From Mytilinidion resinicola (Eukaryota; Ascomycota; Dothideomycetes; Mytilinidiales; Mytilinidiaceae), in assembly GCF_010093595.1 (NCBI RefSeq), contig NW_022985453.1:19342-83341 (forward strand): a stretch of DNA of 64,000 nt, read 5' to 3'. The position numbers and the translations under genes are program-made. The notes beneath the pieces are model-generated. The model saw nothing but the letters and a program-made list of their open reading frames with translations, was not told where the DNA came from and ran no database searches. Shown here one piece after another: positions 11,969 to 23,599 of the stretch (position 1 is its first letter; each line of letters begins with the position of its first letter).

Positions 11969-14343
11969 AACTCCCAGGAGGGCGTATAGAACATGGCGCT
12001 CGTCGCGATCTATAGAGGACTGGATATCGTACCGTGTCCAGTGCAACCGCAAGAAGAGAACTATACGGAGGGAGAGCACTAAGGCGTGGCGCCGTACAGT
12101 AGAGAAAGTAACAAAGAACCCAAAGGGTGTATGGAAGCTAGCCAATTGGGGCCGTACGGCTGGTAAGGAATCGAGACCTCCGCCTCAATTTCCCCCTTTT
12201 TCAAGACCCGAGGACCCTACTCTATACACAGACAACGAAACAAAAGCACGCATACTAGCGGAGCAGTTCTTTCCGCCTCCGGCTAATACAGACTTATCCG
12301 ACCTAGAGGGGTTCCAATACCCGGAACCGTACAACACCACGCTAGATGTTACAATTGAGGATGTCCTCTCAGCGCTAATAGGAACTGCCCCAGACAAAGC
12401 CCCGGGTATTACAGGGATTACCAACAGGTTTCTCAAGAAGTGCGAAATGCAGCTGGCGCCTACGCTGGCTCGGTTCTTCACAAGGTGCCTACGTAAAGGA
12501 CACCATCCTCGGCCGTTTAAAGATTCCATTACGGTGGTGCTACGCAAGCCCCAGAAAGCGTCCTACACAACGGCAAAGGCCTATAGGCCGATCGCCCTGC
12601 TAGAAACAATAGGCAAGCTATTCGAACGAATTGTAGCTATGCGGCTATCGAAAATTACGGAAGAAAAGGATATGCTTCCACCTAGTCAGATAGGGGCACG
12701 ACCAGGATGTTCAACACTAACAGCACTCGAGCTCCTTACTGAACAAATCCACGCTGTATAGAGAGGAAACCCACAGCTTATAGCATCACTTCTTAGCCTA
12801 GACATATCAGGGGCGTTCGACCGTGTATCACACAAACGTATAATACACAACCTACAGATTCAACAAGTGCCGGAGTAGATAGTTAGGTTCACAAGGTCCT
12901 TCCTACAGAACCGCACTACAAGGCTCGCCATCGGAAACTTTATAGCGGAACCTATTGCAGTCACCACAGGAATACCGCAGGGCTCCTCCCTATCACTAAT
13001 ACTCTTCCTCTTCTTCGCCAGCACGCTCCTACCAATGCTACAGCGCGGCAATACAACAGCCTACGGGTTCGTCGACGACACAAACATCCTTACGTACAGC
13101 AAAAGCACAGAAGAGAACTACAGGGCCATCGAACGGGCGCACGACCGGTGCATAGAGTGGGCAAGAAAGCATGGAGCAGTCTTTGCGCCAGATAAATACC
13201 ACCTAATACACTTCACAAGAGCCCGCAAGTCTGTCAACGTAAAAGCTATAGTTAATATACAGGGCTTTACCGAAGGCCCTATAACAGACCTAAGAATACT
13301 AGGGGTCCAGGTGGATTCCAAACTTAAATAGGGCCCGCACATCAACACCACGAAGAATAAAGCCACGGCCCAGATAGGGGCCCTTACGAGGCTCACGGCG
13401 TCGACCTGGGGCGCAAGCTTCCGGAAGGCACGCACAATATACTCGGCGGTTATTAGGCCTGCCATTATGTACGGATGCACCTCCTAGTATACTACACCGG
13501 GTATGAAAGAGCAGATCAGCAAGACAAAGATTAAGCAGCTCGAAACAGCACAAAACCAGTGCCTTCGTGCTATCTCAGGGGCATACAAGACAACAAACAT
13601 CAGGGTAATAGAGCACGAGACATTATGCCCTCCACTCCGGCTAAAGCTGGAGGAACTTACGGTGGCCTACGCGGACCGCACACGCGAGGGGCCAGCCCGC
13701 AAGCACATCGAAACCCAATACAGCCGCATAAAAGAAACGGTCCGTGCTAAATACAGGCCGAAAGGAACACCACGGTACGGCCCAAGCAGGCGCGACGAAC
13801 TCCGCAAGCTCGCGGCGAAGGCATCACGGCTAGCCGCACGATACGAAGGCGAATCGGAAGAATCCTATAGGCGCACGAGGCGTGGCATAATCCAGGATGA
13901 ATACGAAGAGAAGTGGAAGAAGGAATAGGAAGCCTACCATAAAGAACTACGCCAAGGACCCCTAACACCAGCACTCGACACTAAATAGAGCAAACGACAA
14001 GAGGCACTACACAAAGGACTCACGAAGGTAGAGAGCACAATTATCACGAACCTACGGACGGAGCATATAGGGCTCAACGGTTACCTCCACCGTATAAGAG
14101 TGCCCGGCCACCCGACGCCGGCATGCCCTTGCGGGCATAGCCTCCAATCCCCAAGACATATTGTAATAAGTTGCGGAAAACACGTTAAGGGCAGGGGCAA
14201 GCTATTCTAGAAGGCTAAGATAAGGACGTATAAACAGCTCTACAGAAGCTAGAAAGAAAGAAAGGCCGTGGCCTAATAGCTCCTCTAAAGAACGGACCTC
14301 CTGCTATACCTCTCGGCGGCTAGAGAAATAGTAGAGGCGGAGA
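11969..14343 (+). pseudogene. LINE (Tad-like) reverse transcriptase, copy 1, 5'-truncated and lightly RIPed
   Basis: One plus-strand frame runs from about 11,969 to 14,343 with roughly ten stops, nearly all TAG. Reverse-transcriptase motifs follow in order: KAPGITGITNRFLKK (12.4 kb), AYRPIALLETIGKLFERIV (12.58 kb), GARPGCSTLTALELL, LDISGAFDRVSH (12.8 kb), TGIPQGSSLS (12.97 kb) and the catalytic YGFVDDTNIL (VDD at 13,071-13,079). A Cys/His cluster (CPCGHSLQSPRHIVISC) lies near 14.13 kb. The preceding ORF1 and endonuclease present in copy 2 are missing, as expected for 5' truncation during target-primed insertion. CA dinucleotides survive, so this copy is younger or less exposed to RIP than copy 2 at 59.93-64 kb. 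Confidence 0.85.
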
Positions 14344-14359
14344 CGTAGGTACTCTATCT

Positions 14360-14757
14360 TCTACAACTTTACATAACTATACATACTACGTATACTACGT
14401 ATACCACGTATACTGCGCATACTATATATACTATATATACTATATATACTGCGCATACTATACATACTACGCATACTACGCATACTATGCATACTACGCA
14501 CACTACGCATACTACGTATACTATGCATACTACGCACACTACGCATACTACGCATACTATGCATACTATACATACAACGCACACTACGCATACTACGCAC
14601 ACTACGCATACTACGCATACTATGCATACTATGCATACAACGCACACTACGCATACTACGCACACTACGCATACTACGCATACTATGCATACTATGCATA
14701 CAACGCACACTACGCATACTACGCACACTACGCATACTACGCACACTACGCACGCAC
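14360..14757 (+). repeat. 9-bp minisatellite (ACTACGCAY) at the LINE 3' end
   Basis: About 44 tandem nonamers, mostly ACTACGCAT and ACTACGCAC with ACTATGCAT, ACTACGTAT and ACTATATAT variants. It starts about 20 bp after the LINE reading frame ends and probably forms its 3' tail. Variants form a higher-order pattern about 60-63 bp long (14.52-14.72 kb). The left end is richer in TA-type variants than the right. Confidence 0.8.
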
Positions 14758-15230
14758 AGCGCCACCGCCGCCTATATCACGCACCCACCTAACAGCTGTA
14801 TCCGCCTGTCTACCGCAGCCCCTATATATATCGCAGCCTATACGGCACTACCCCTATATACATTATTCAATTCAAGGACCAACGCCTTAACGAAGGGCAC
14901 GCGTGCGAAACGACAGCACGCGTGCCCTCACGCTAATCCTAAACCAGCTCACTACTCCGGAATCAACTCGACCCGCGCCTAGGAGGACGACTGCAAAACC
15001 CGGACAGATTTAGGAAAACGCATTACGATGGCTTATTCCGTGGTGGACTTAATAGATCTACCACGTGTCCCTAATAGCTATACAACAACGAGAAGAGCGC
15101 TCAGCGCTATACGCCGCAGAGGACGGGGTTTTCATCCGAACGCTGCATGGCAGCAAACGGTTTCTCCTTGTAAACTAGCCTAGATAGAACAGCTGTATAG
15201 ACCCTAACGGGAGCTACACCAGTGTAATAG
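14758..15230. other. RIP-free flank with a perfect 12-bp hairpin
   Basis: This stretch keeps CA dinucleotides and has no clear gene. Its one marked structure is the inverted repeat at 14,895-14,927. AT-rich RIPed DNA resumes at about 15,230. Confidence 0.5.
14895..14927. repeat. Perfect 12-bp inverted repeat, 9-nt loop
   Basis: The arms GGGCACGCGTGC (14,895-14,906) and GCACGCGTGCCC (14,916-14,927) are exact reverse complements around the loop GAAACGACA. Each arm has an almost palindromic core. It could be a 3' RNA structure of the LINE or a terminator-like hairpin. No function is shown. Confidence 0.75.
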
Positions 15231-15939
15231 AATTTAATAATAAAATATATACTAACTAGTAAATAGGAATTTAGCCCGGAAAAATTATACTAAGCCTACT
15301 AGCTCTAGTAGTTATAGTAGTACTATAATTACTACTATTATAGTAGTAGTTATTATCTTATTTATAGCTACTGTTCTATACCTTTAATATTAGCTAAGCT
15401 AATACTAAAAGCTAAGAACTAAAAATATAAATAAAGGCAGCCCTATTAGGTAGTATAGTTAACAAGCTTAAAGCTAAGAATAGACTTTTAATAGTCCTAT
15501 TTATAATCTATTTATAGATCTATATATATATATAAAGCTTATTCCTTCTCTTAATATTATCTATTATAATTTATTATAGCAGCAAGTAATAAATATAATA
15601 CGCTTTTCCCTTAGTCGGAAATTAGCACGCTAAGTCCTAAGCCCGAATTATCCTAGGGTTCTAATACGCTATAAAAACGGAAATTTATTTATAAGCGTGG
15701 CGACCCTACCTAGAGATTTCCAGTAAAAGCTTCTATAAATCCGGGACTATTTCTGTAATTTACTTCTTTTACTCTATTAAAAGGCTTACTATAGGTAAAG
15801 TATTAAAGAGTGCTTAAGAAGGATTAAAAAGGCCCGTCTACTATCGCCTTTAGAAAGAACTTAACATTTCTAATTATAGTTATAAAGAGTTATCTCGCAA
15901 TAGATTTTTCTAAAGTCTAAAACGTCTTTAGAACTTAAT

Positions 15940-16640
15940 ATCTAAACATTATTAATATATTAGATGCTTTCTATAAAGACGATACTATATATATTATCTA
16001 TAAATATATAACTAGATTAATTGCTAAGGTCCAGGCTACCCTATTAGGAAAGTTTAAGAAGTTTAAAATTGCTGCAATATATAAAGAGGTACAAGTATTA
16101 AGTATAATTATTATTATATGCTTATATATTGCAGGTTATTAAGGGACTTTTATTTCTATACAATCTAGATATTATTTATAGGTCCTTTACCAGTAGTATA
16201 GTACTTCTAAATAGAGAAGGAAATATAAAAATTAGTAAGCTTTTACGTCCTATAATATATAAGATACTAAATAGAACTATAGCTAATATTAGAGAAAGTA
16301 TCCTAATATTAAGCCTAATTAGCAAAGGTATAGATATTTAAGTATTAGGTTGCTTTATCCTATAATTAATAGAGCTAAGCTCTATTCTTTAGTAAACGTT
16401 AACTTTTAGCCTTAAATACCCTAAATATTAGTTTATTACTTTAAAAGAGTTTCTATTATAAGTAAAATCTAAAGCATTAATTAGTTTAAAAAATATATAT
16501 ATCCTTCCCCCTTCTATTATTTAGATTAGACTAAGAAGACAAGTATAATTTTCTATAAATATTACCGGGTCCAGCATGCTTAAAACCTTATATTTTAGTG
16601 GCAGAACAAGCTATAAGGCCAAATTAGAAAATCTTTAATG
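15940..16640 (+). pseudogene. Protein-kinase-like (pseudokinase) relic with a retained intron
   Basis: Exon 1 reads NILDAFYKDDTIYIIYKYI before 16,089. A 46-nt intron (16,089-16,134, GTACAAG..TTGCAG) follows. Exon 2 continues as VIKGLLFLYNLDIIYRSFTS and then SIVLLNREGNIKISKLL. This matches kinase subdomains IV-VII, but the HRD position reads YRS and no DFG is visible, so the ancestor was probably already a pseudokinase of the fungal STE20-like type. Stops follow after 16,341. From 15,230 to 15,940 there is decayed sequence of uncertain frame. The family call rests on motif resemblance. Confidence 0.45.
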
Positions 16641-17632
16641 CGCTATTTTAATAACAGTGTTAAGGCTATATAAGAGGGATATTATATATAAGGGGCGGAA
16701 GGATTATAAAGCAAGGTTTCTGTAAAAGAAAAGTATATAGCAGGGAGCTTATAGATAGAATTAATAATATTCGTGTATTAAGAGACAAATCCTTAAGAAA
16801 TCGTGATATATAGCCTGGGGCTATATATACCCCGGCCTAAGCGAGCACGTAACTCGCAGAGGCCTTGCAGGCTATACGCCTGCGCAGGTAGGCTGTATAA
16901 ATTAGAAGGATATATCTGTATCCTATCCGGTAAGTTAGCTATATAGTTAGTTAGATTATAACTTTATATATATAGGTATTTCCAGCTATATAGATTTAGT
17001 ATATATAGTATACGTAGTTGTAAAGCTTAATAGGTGCGGGGTTATACACGTTAAGCTACGCGGTATATTAAGCTATATAGGACTAATAAGCGCACGCAAA
17101 TTAGTTTATAGGGCGGATACCCCTGTATATAGTACAACGCTTCCTTTAGCGGCCGAGTTGCGCAATTATTGTAGAATATTCTACCCGCGTAGTGTGCCGC
17201 GTTCCTGGTTCTCGGCGCCACGTGCGGTATTTCTTACCTTCTAGCGCAATATACCGCCGTAGGCCGACGCATATAGAAAAACACGGCGAAATATAAAATA
17301 GTATAATTAGCCGTAAAATACGGCCAGGCCTACACCTATAGGGGTCCGAAACGCCCTATTATAAACTATAGAGATACGCCGGCGCGCAGCTTATTAATAA
17401 CCCGGGCAGACGCAACCTTAAGAAAGTTAACCTTTACAACACCAGCGCGCGAGGCAAAGTAAGTACTGTATAGTATTATTAATATTTATATTATAAACTG
17501 CGTGCTAACTATATAGTAGTAATAATAATAGTGTATATAATAGTAGCTCCCCTCTAGGTAATAAACACGCCCTGCCGAGCTATATACCGCCTTTTACTAC
17601 CTACGGCTAGATATAATATATTAAATATAATG

Positions 17633-17730
17633 CGTTCGCAGCGCAACCTGTAAAAGCCTGGCGGTGCTAGACTACTACCTAGCTTAAAGGAGCTAGGCAG
17701 GGTAGTCCTTATATCTTAAAATAAACTCTT
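17633..17730 (+). repeat. Direct repeat with hairpin, copy 1
   Basis: It begins CGTTCGCAGCG and ends ATAAACTCTT. The centre (17,670-17,707) is an imperfect inverted repeat: GACTACTACCTAGCT pairs with AGCTAGG..GTAGTC. It recurs at 18,140-18,236. Confidence 0.7.
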
Positions 17731-18139
17731 AATCTTTTCTATATTACTTAGCAACACTAGCACTTCTATTCTAACTCTAGTCCTTTACCTAAATTTGCTT
17801 ATATAGTAGTATACACGAGTCTAACAACGCAGATTAATATTTAGCCGGATAAAACTGGATATAACAGTGCCTCTATAAGAAAGAATTATTCTTACTTTAC
17901 TGCGTGGCCGAGCAGCGCCTATATTGCTATTACTTCGGCCACTTACTTTACTACTTTTACTTTACAGCCTATAAGAACTTAGTAGCGCTAGTTTAATATC
18001 TAGCCCGAAGAAGCTAGCAAGACAGCTATAATTATCTTAAAACAGCTTAATCCTAGCCTTTCTGCACTAGCTAACGACGCCCGCCGGCCGACTAGCCTAA
18101 AACCCTTTCCTCCCCCCCTTCTACCCTTATACTTAAAAA

Positions 18140-18236
18140 CGTTCGCAGCGTAACCTATAAGAGCTCGATAGTACTAGACTATTACCTAGCTTAAAAAAGC
18201 TAGGCAGGGTAGTCCTTTTATTTTAAAATAAACTCT
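18140..18236 (+). repeat. Direct repeat with hairpin, copy 2
   Basis: Second copy of the 17,633 repeat, offset 507 bp. Most differences are C/T or A/G changes, consistent with RIP after duplication. Confidence 0.7.
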
Positions 18237-19548
18237 TCCTCTTTCTATTCTATAATAAGCCACGTTAAACAGTCGAACTGTAATATTACTAACAGCAGCA
18301 ATATATAACCGCTTCCGCGGCTGCCTAATAAAATCTACTGCCTTACTTAACTTTACAGCGCTCCTCTACACGCTCTACTAATAATACTTCTTCTTATAAA
18401 CTATTGCGTCTATACTAACCTTATTCTACTGTTTTTACCGGCCTCTGCCTGTAATTAACGGCAGTAGTATAGTATAGCAGCACTTAGGCAGATATACTAA
18501 ACGCCGCTAAATAGCTACTACCCGCCTTCTAGTATAGCAACTATTTTATAATTAGAAATAAGGTAGAGTTAATCTAGGATTTAATATTACTATAGATAAG
18601 TACAGCCGCCTAAAAGGTTAGATTAAAAAAGTTTCTAAAAGAATTAAAAAACTAAAGAACTTATATACTAGCGTATAAGGCAGTGCACTTAAGCGGAAGT
18701 ATGCTAAGGCCTTTTATAAGAAGCTCCTATAATTTAAGAATATACTAAACCCCTAGTAAGACAGTACTATTATAGCGATAATAGGGTAGTCTATTTTAAA
18801 AGTAGATAACTAACTAAGCAGTTGTAAACGCGCTCCTTAATACACTTCTAGACCTAAGTTAACTATAGGAGATACCTTATCTATTCTAACACCCTGCTTG
18901 CAGCACGCGTTACCCTAGCTTGCGCCCGTTTATACGCGTTAGCCGAGCCCTAATAGCAACTCTTTTCCTAGCGCGTTAAAACGCATATAATATCGCCCGA
19001 ATAGACAGACAATTGCCCACCGGACCTATTAACTGCCCTTTTCCTTCCTAAGCCAGCCGCCGACACCTCTACTAATACAGGCAACTATAACTATAAATAA
19101 TAATAGTAAGTTAGGGTTTAGTAATATAATATTTACGGTAATAAATACAGGCTCCTTTATAGGTGTTATCTAGTTATTATATATCTTAGAGGCTAAGGTC
19201 GGCTAGTATATATAAAAACTTAGAGCGGACCTAAAAGTATATCTATAACTATCTACTAATAGCCGGCTTAACTATAATATCTATATCTTGCCGTGGCAGT
19301 TCCAACACCTCCCTATAATAGTAGACGGTATACTTATTATAGCCTTAAGGGATTTTACAGAGAAGGGTAGTATATAAGCTTATATTAAGGTCCTACTTAT
19401 ACTACTACTATAATTCGGCTATAACCCTTTACTCGCCTAGCTGCACGGCTCTAGACTACAGCTTATTACTAGACCAGCAGGTTATTAAGTGCAGGTATAG
19501 CCCGACTAACACTCTAGTAATGCACTCGAAACTAGCAATAATATAGAT

Positions 19549-22500
19549 ATGCCCGATTATAGGCAGGAAATTAAAAAAGAGTTAATAGATATAAAGTCTA
19601 TATTTAGAAGTAGTCTAAATAATAGTAACTTATTATTTAGTAGTATTAAGCAACACCTATTAGCTTTGCTTATAGACGCCTATACTAAAGGAGTATATAA
19701 GCGGCTAAAAGTAACGGATAATACACCCTAAAAAGTAGAGAAGGCAACGCTGCTTAAGCTAGTTACAGTCTATAGCAATAATTAAGACAACACCGTAATA
19801 TTAGGCGAGAATAAAACTTTTAAAACTCTAGAAGGGCTGCAGCTGCTTTACTAGAACACGGTAAGTAAGTATAATAAACGCGCTCGCACTCTATTAGCTA
19901 AGCAACTCTTACCGGATAAAAACTTAACTACCCTAACGCTACTTATAAAGTAGTCTAAACCCGATAATAAGAGCACTATTATAATACGCAGCTAAACCTT
20001 AGTAGGCGCGTTTAGTTGCTTAGTATCTATGCCGTCCTTTAATACTCTAACTCCGGCCGGCAATAAACTTCTGCAGAAGGCGGCACTATATACCAGCGCC
20101 TCTACCCCTTATCTAAGCCTCTATAACGGAACAGCAGCTAGTGCTAACAACGGCGATAAACTTCTATAAAAGGCGGCACTATATACTAGCGTCTCCACCC
20201 CTTATCTAAGCCTTAATACCGAAGTAGCTAAGGTTCCTAAAGTTAGTAATAAACTGCTAGTAATACTAAAAGCCAACGCTCTAAGTCCTTATTTAAGCCG
20301 TAATATTAAGTAAATAACTGCTCCTAAAACAAATAAATTGCAGCACTCTGCGGGAGAAACCGGTAAACCTATAGTATTGTTAGATAATAAACCCTTTAAC
20401 CTAGATAGGGAAAAGCCCGAAAAAGATAATTATAAAAAGGACAATAATAACTTAGATAAGAAAAGGGAGTATAACCAACACCTATTCCTAGAGCAATTTC
20501 TTAAGCAGGGCTCTAGTAATTTGCATAGCTAACTAGCGCATATAATACTAGCCGATATTAATTGTATACTAAAATACTTCCCTTTTATTAAGTAAAAATA
20601 ACTCCTAGTTAATAAAATATTTATAATCCCTAACTAAGGCCTAGCACCAGGATTTAAGATTAGTTTATACCAGCTACTATTTATAGTATAGGTATTCGAA
20701 CTAGAGCAATCTATTATAGGCGGCGGAACCTGTATAAATAAGGCAGGGGCCGGGAAAACTATAGAGATATATAGACTCTAGCTTATAAATTACTTCTACT
20801 ATTAAAACGCCGGAGAAGTAAAGGCTGCCTAGAAAATAGGTATATACGCTGGTTAACATCTACTAAAAGGAGTATATCTAAGTGCTAAATACCTATAAGC
20901 GAAAAAAATGCCAATTACCTGCTTTTATAAAAGTTCCCGGGATATACTATACCTAAAGGCCGCATAGCAAGGCTATATAGTACTTATTATATAACCCGGA
21001 GGCATGCCAGGGTTTATAAAGGATATAAAAGGAATGCTACTTAGCGGCAATATTATAAAGCGGCCCTATCCTCCTCGGATTTCTATGCTTGCGGGTGGCT
21101 ACACCTATAATAAGCTTATTAGAAAGCTTACTAAGCGGGAGCTAAAAGAGATTGCAAAGGTTATTAATTAGACGGAAAAGGATAAGTAGAAGAGCCGGCT
21201 AGAAAACTAGTTCTATAAGGTTAATAAAGTTAAGAAGTCTATACTATAGCCTAAACCTACCTTTTTAAACTTACTAGAGGGCAATACTACTAGACCTAGA
21301 TAATTATTACTACACGCCGCCCGGTTTATGCTTATTATAACGCGGGCCAACCTTTAGAATCGAGTTATCGCCCTATTCTAGACCACCCGATTTAATATAT
21401 AGAGGTTCTCTGCTAACTCTAAGATTAATAACTATAGGTATACTAAGTTAGCTCTATAAGTAGGATATATATTCTAGGATAAATATTACTTAAACGCAAT
21501 AGGTAAGATTATCCCAACTTTTATTTAAAGGCAGGTAGAAGACTACTAAAAGGCCTATAGCTGCAACCTATTTATATAGGGTGCATCTAGTACGCCGGAT
21601 AATAGGAACCTACTGTTGCTAATATTTATAGTTCTAGACAGGCTAAGAATAAAGAAATAGTTAGACTAGGGGCTAAAAGAAACTAAGTATAATATGCTCC
21701 TTAAAATTATACCAGAGTTAATAGCGGCAAAAAGGAAACAATTTAACACGCTAATTAACACCGCTAAAACGCACCTAGATAAGGCAATCGGCGACCCTAA
21801 CTTTAAAACCCTAGCCGGCTTCTTCTATAAAATAGTTCTAATATTCTAAATATGCTGTAGATCTGCAACGCTTTAGTTTAATAGTACTCCGGTAATTCTA
21901 AAAAACAGCACTCTAGAACTAGTAACTGTGCAGCTTAAACTATATAAAAAAAAAAGGGCAATCTTAGAGGAACTAGAAGGAATAGTTAAAATTAAGTAAA
22001 CCTGCAGGTATAAAGAGCTAGTAGAGGAGTAGAAAGATAATAGCGCACTAGGACTAAAGCCTAAGGCGCCTAATATAGTAAACTCGGCGTTGTATACTAA
22101 CGTAAAGACTGCCGCAACTATTATAGAGTTAGTTAAGCACTAGGAAGGTATAAGTAAGAACTTAAGCTGCACTATACGTGACCTAATTATACAAGGCTAG
22201 ATCTGCAACCCCCTCTCCGGAGACTTTACCACGCTCTTTAATTACCTAACTACTAACTATATAAAGCTAGCTAAAATACTTAAGCTTTATAAAAAAGTCT
22301 AGCAGGAAAAAAAACTTAATAGAATAAGGGCTAAGATTACTATTATAACTTAATCCCTACTTACTCTAGTATACTAGTACAATTAACTAGTCTAAAAATA
22401 TAATAGTAAGCAAATCTTACTATATAAAGCTAGAGCAACGCCTAATAAGTAGAAGAAGTTGTAATCTAATTTTAATAATAATAAGAGTAAATAGGTTATA

Positions 22501-22850
22501 ATATACACGCTCTATTCTATTATAACTAGTATTAACTTATAATAAGCCAACTATAATCTTATAGTCGAGCCTAGCTATAAGATATCCGAGATCTAGTAGT
22601 ACTTCTATCGCTCTAACCGCTAAGGCTAGACGGAGAAAATTGTGCACAGGTACCTCCTTATTAATTTATACTCTTTACTAGAAAAGAGAATATTGCAATT
22701 TATAGACTTTTCTAAACTATTAGATAAGCAGGTGTATAAGGTAAAGAATAGTGTTAAGTCTAAAGAACGCAGCACTAAGTATAATACTATTGTAATAATA
22801 TAGCGGTAAGGCAACACTGCGTTATTAGTATAGCGGAGATCGAGCTTAAT
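19549..22850 (+). pseudogene. SNF2-type helicase relic
   Basis: Walker A survives as NKAGAGKTIEIYRL (GAGKT codons at 20,746-20,760). About 1.85 kb further, in the same reading frame, a motif V/VI-like block reads SINLQ.ANYNLIVEPSYKISEI and YFYRSNRQG.TEKIVHRYL (22,603 onward), matching the helicase C-terminal arginine-finger region of SNF2 ATPases. Between them lie NRVIALF and KRKQFNTLINTAKTHLDKAIGDP. Many TAA/TAG codons interrupt it and no frameshift is needed, so it decayed by point mutation. The N-terminal part (19,549-20,532) contains three 93-bp in-frame repeats. SNF2 ATPases remodel nucleosomes or other DNA-protein complexes; the ancestral role of this one is unknown. Confidence 0.6.
20059..20310 (+). 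repeat. 93-bp tandem repeat, three units, inside the helicase relic
   Basis: Units begin at 20,059 (GGCAATAAACTTCTG), 20,152 (GGCGATAAACTTCTA) and 20,245 (AGTAATAAACTGCTA). Each ends in a block like CTTATCTAAGCC. The exact 93-bp period equals 31 codons, so this was probably a 31-residue protein repeat. The third unit is the most diverged. Confidence 0.75.
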
Positions 22851-23081
22851 ATTAGAACATAATATTAGCTTAAAATAATACGCCTACTTAATATAGGCAG
22901 TGGCTTTATAGTAAGCCTTACTGCTAGAAAAGAGTAGCGTATATAAAGGCTGGAAGGAAGTATACTACTAGTTTAGAAAAAGTAGTATAGTATAAATAGT
23001 AACTCTAGCCACCTTACTCTAGCTCTCTGTAGTAATAATAAGTACTTACTATAGTTAGCTGCAAAATATAGTAAGTTAGAT

Positions 23082-23162
23082 AAGTTTCTAGCCCTGCCGC
23101 AGTTTATAGCTAACTGCAGTAGATAGCCTAAAGTTTCTAGCCCTGCCGCAGTTTATAGCTAA
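23082..23162 (+). repeat. Two identical 32-bp repeats, 49-bp period
   Basis: The same 32 bases (starting AAGTTTCTAGCCCTG) occur at 23,082-23,113 and 23,131-23,162. Perfect identity in decayed DNA suggests duplication after RIP. Confidence 0.8.
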
Positions 23163-23254
23163 GGTAAAATATATATATCTGCTAAAACTACAGGTTTTAC
23201 AGAACGCCAAAAAAATCTGCAGGAAACTATTTCCCTAATATAGGGATGCACCTT

Positions 23255-23450
23255 ACACCGTGGTAATTATATAGGACTTGCGGGGTTATTTTATACTAGC
23301 CGGGATTAGTAAGTGCTTTAATTAGAAGTACTAACTAGGGTGGCGACCTTATATATATTTACGTATAATAGCAATAATAAGGCTAATTAATAATAACTTC
23401 CTAGTATAAGTATTAGAAGTAATAGGAGCTTAATAGTAGTGCTATAACAA
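23255..23450 (+). repeat. Repeat copy that preserves the empty insertion site of element A
   Basis: This stretch matches, in inverted orientation, the two sides of pogo-like element A copy 1: the left flank about 27,130-27,200 and the right flank about 29,051-29,100. Here TTTTATACTAGCCGG is continuous where the other copy carries the element between two TA dinucleotides. It is the pre-insertion allele of a paralogous repeat. The repeat family is not identified. Confidence 0.7.
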
Positions 23451-23599
23451 CGGAATTCGGTTACGCTATAAAAGAAGGCTCTCCGCAAATTAGGCGCGAA
23501 GGCAACAACGCAAATGTAATTTTTAAGTAGAAGGTGTTCTAAACATTTAGAAGTAGCTATAGTATACTATTTATATAGGATTATAGGAAATCTTAATAT

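Larger units (their letters stand above)
16650..19500. other. RIP-decayed DNA with a duplicated hairpin block, no assignable gene
   Basis: Mostly AT-rich with some CG-rich patches (17.1-17.5 kb). It holds the 98-bp direct repeats at 17,633 and 18,140. Part of 18.5-19.5 kb may be the decayed N-terminal coding region or leader of the helicase relic, but I cannot define a frame. Confidence 0.4.

Noticed and set aside
14361..14792. Long open frames on both strands through the minisatellite (MHTTHTTY.. and CVVCVVC..)
   Set aside because: They are translations of a 9-bp tandem array, open in several frames on both strands because the unit length is a multiple of three. No protein is supported.
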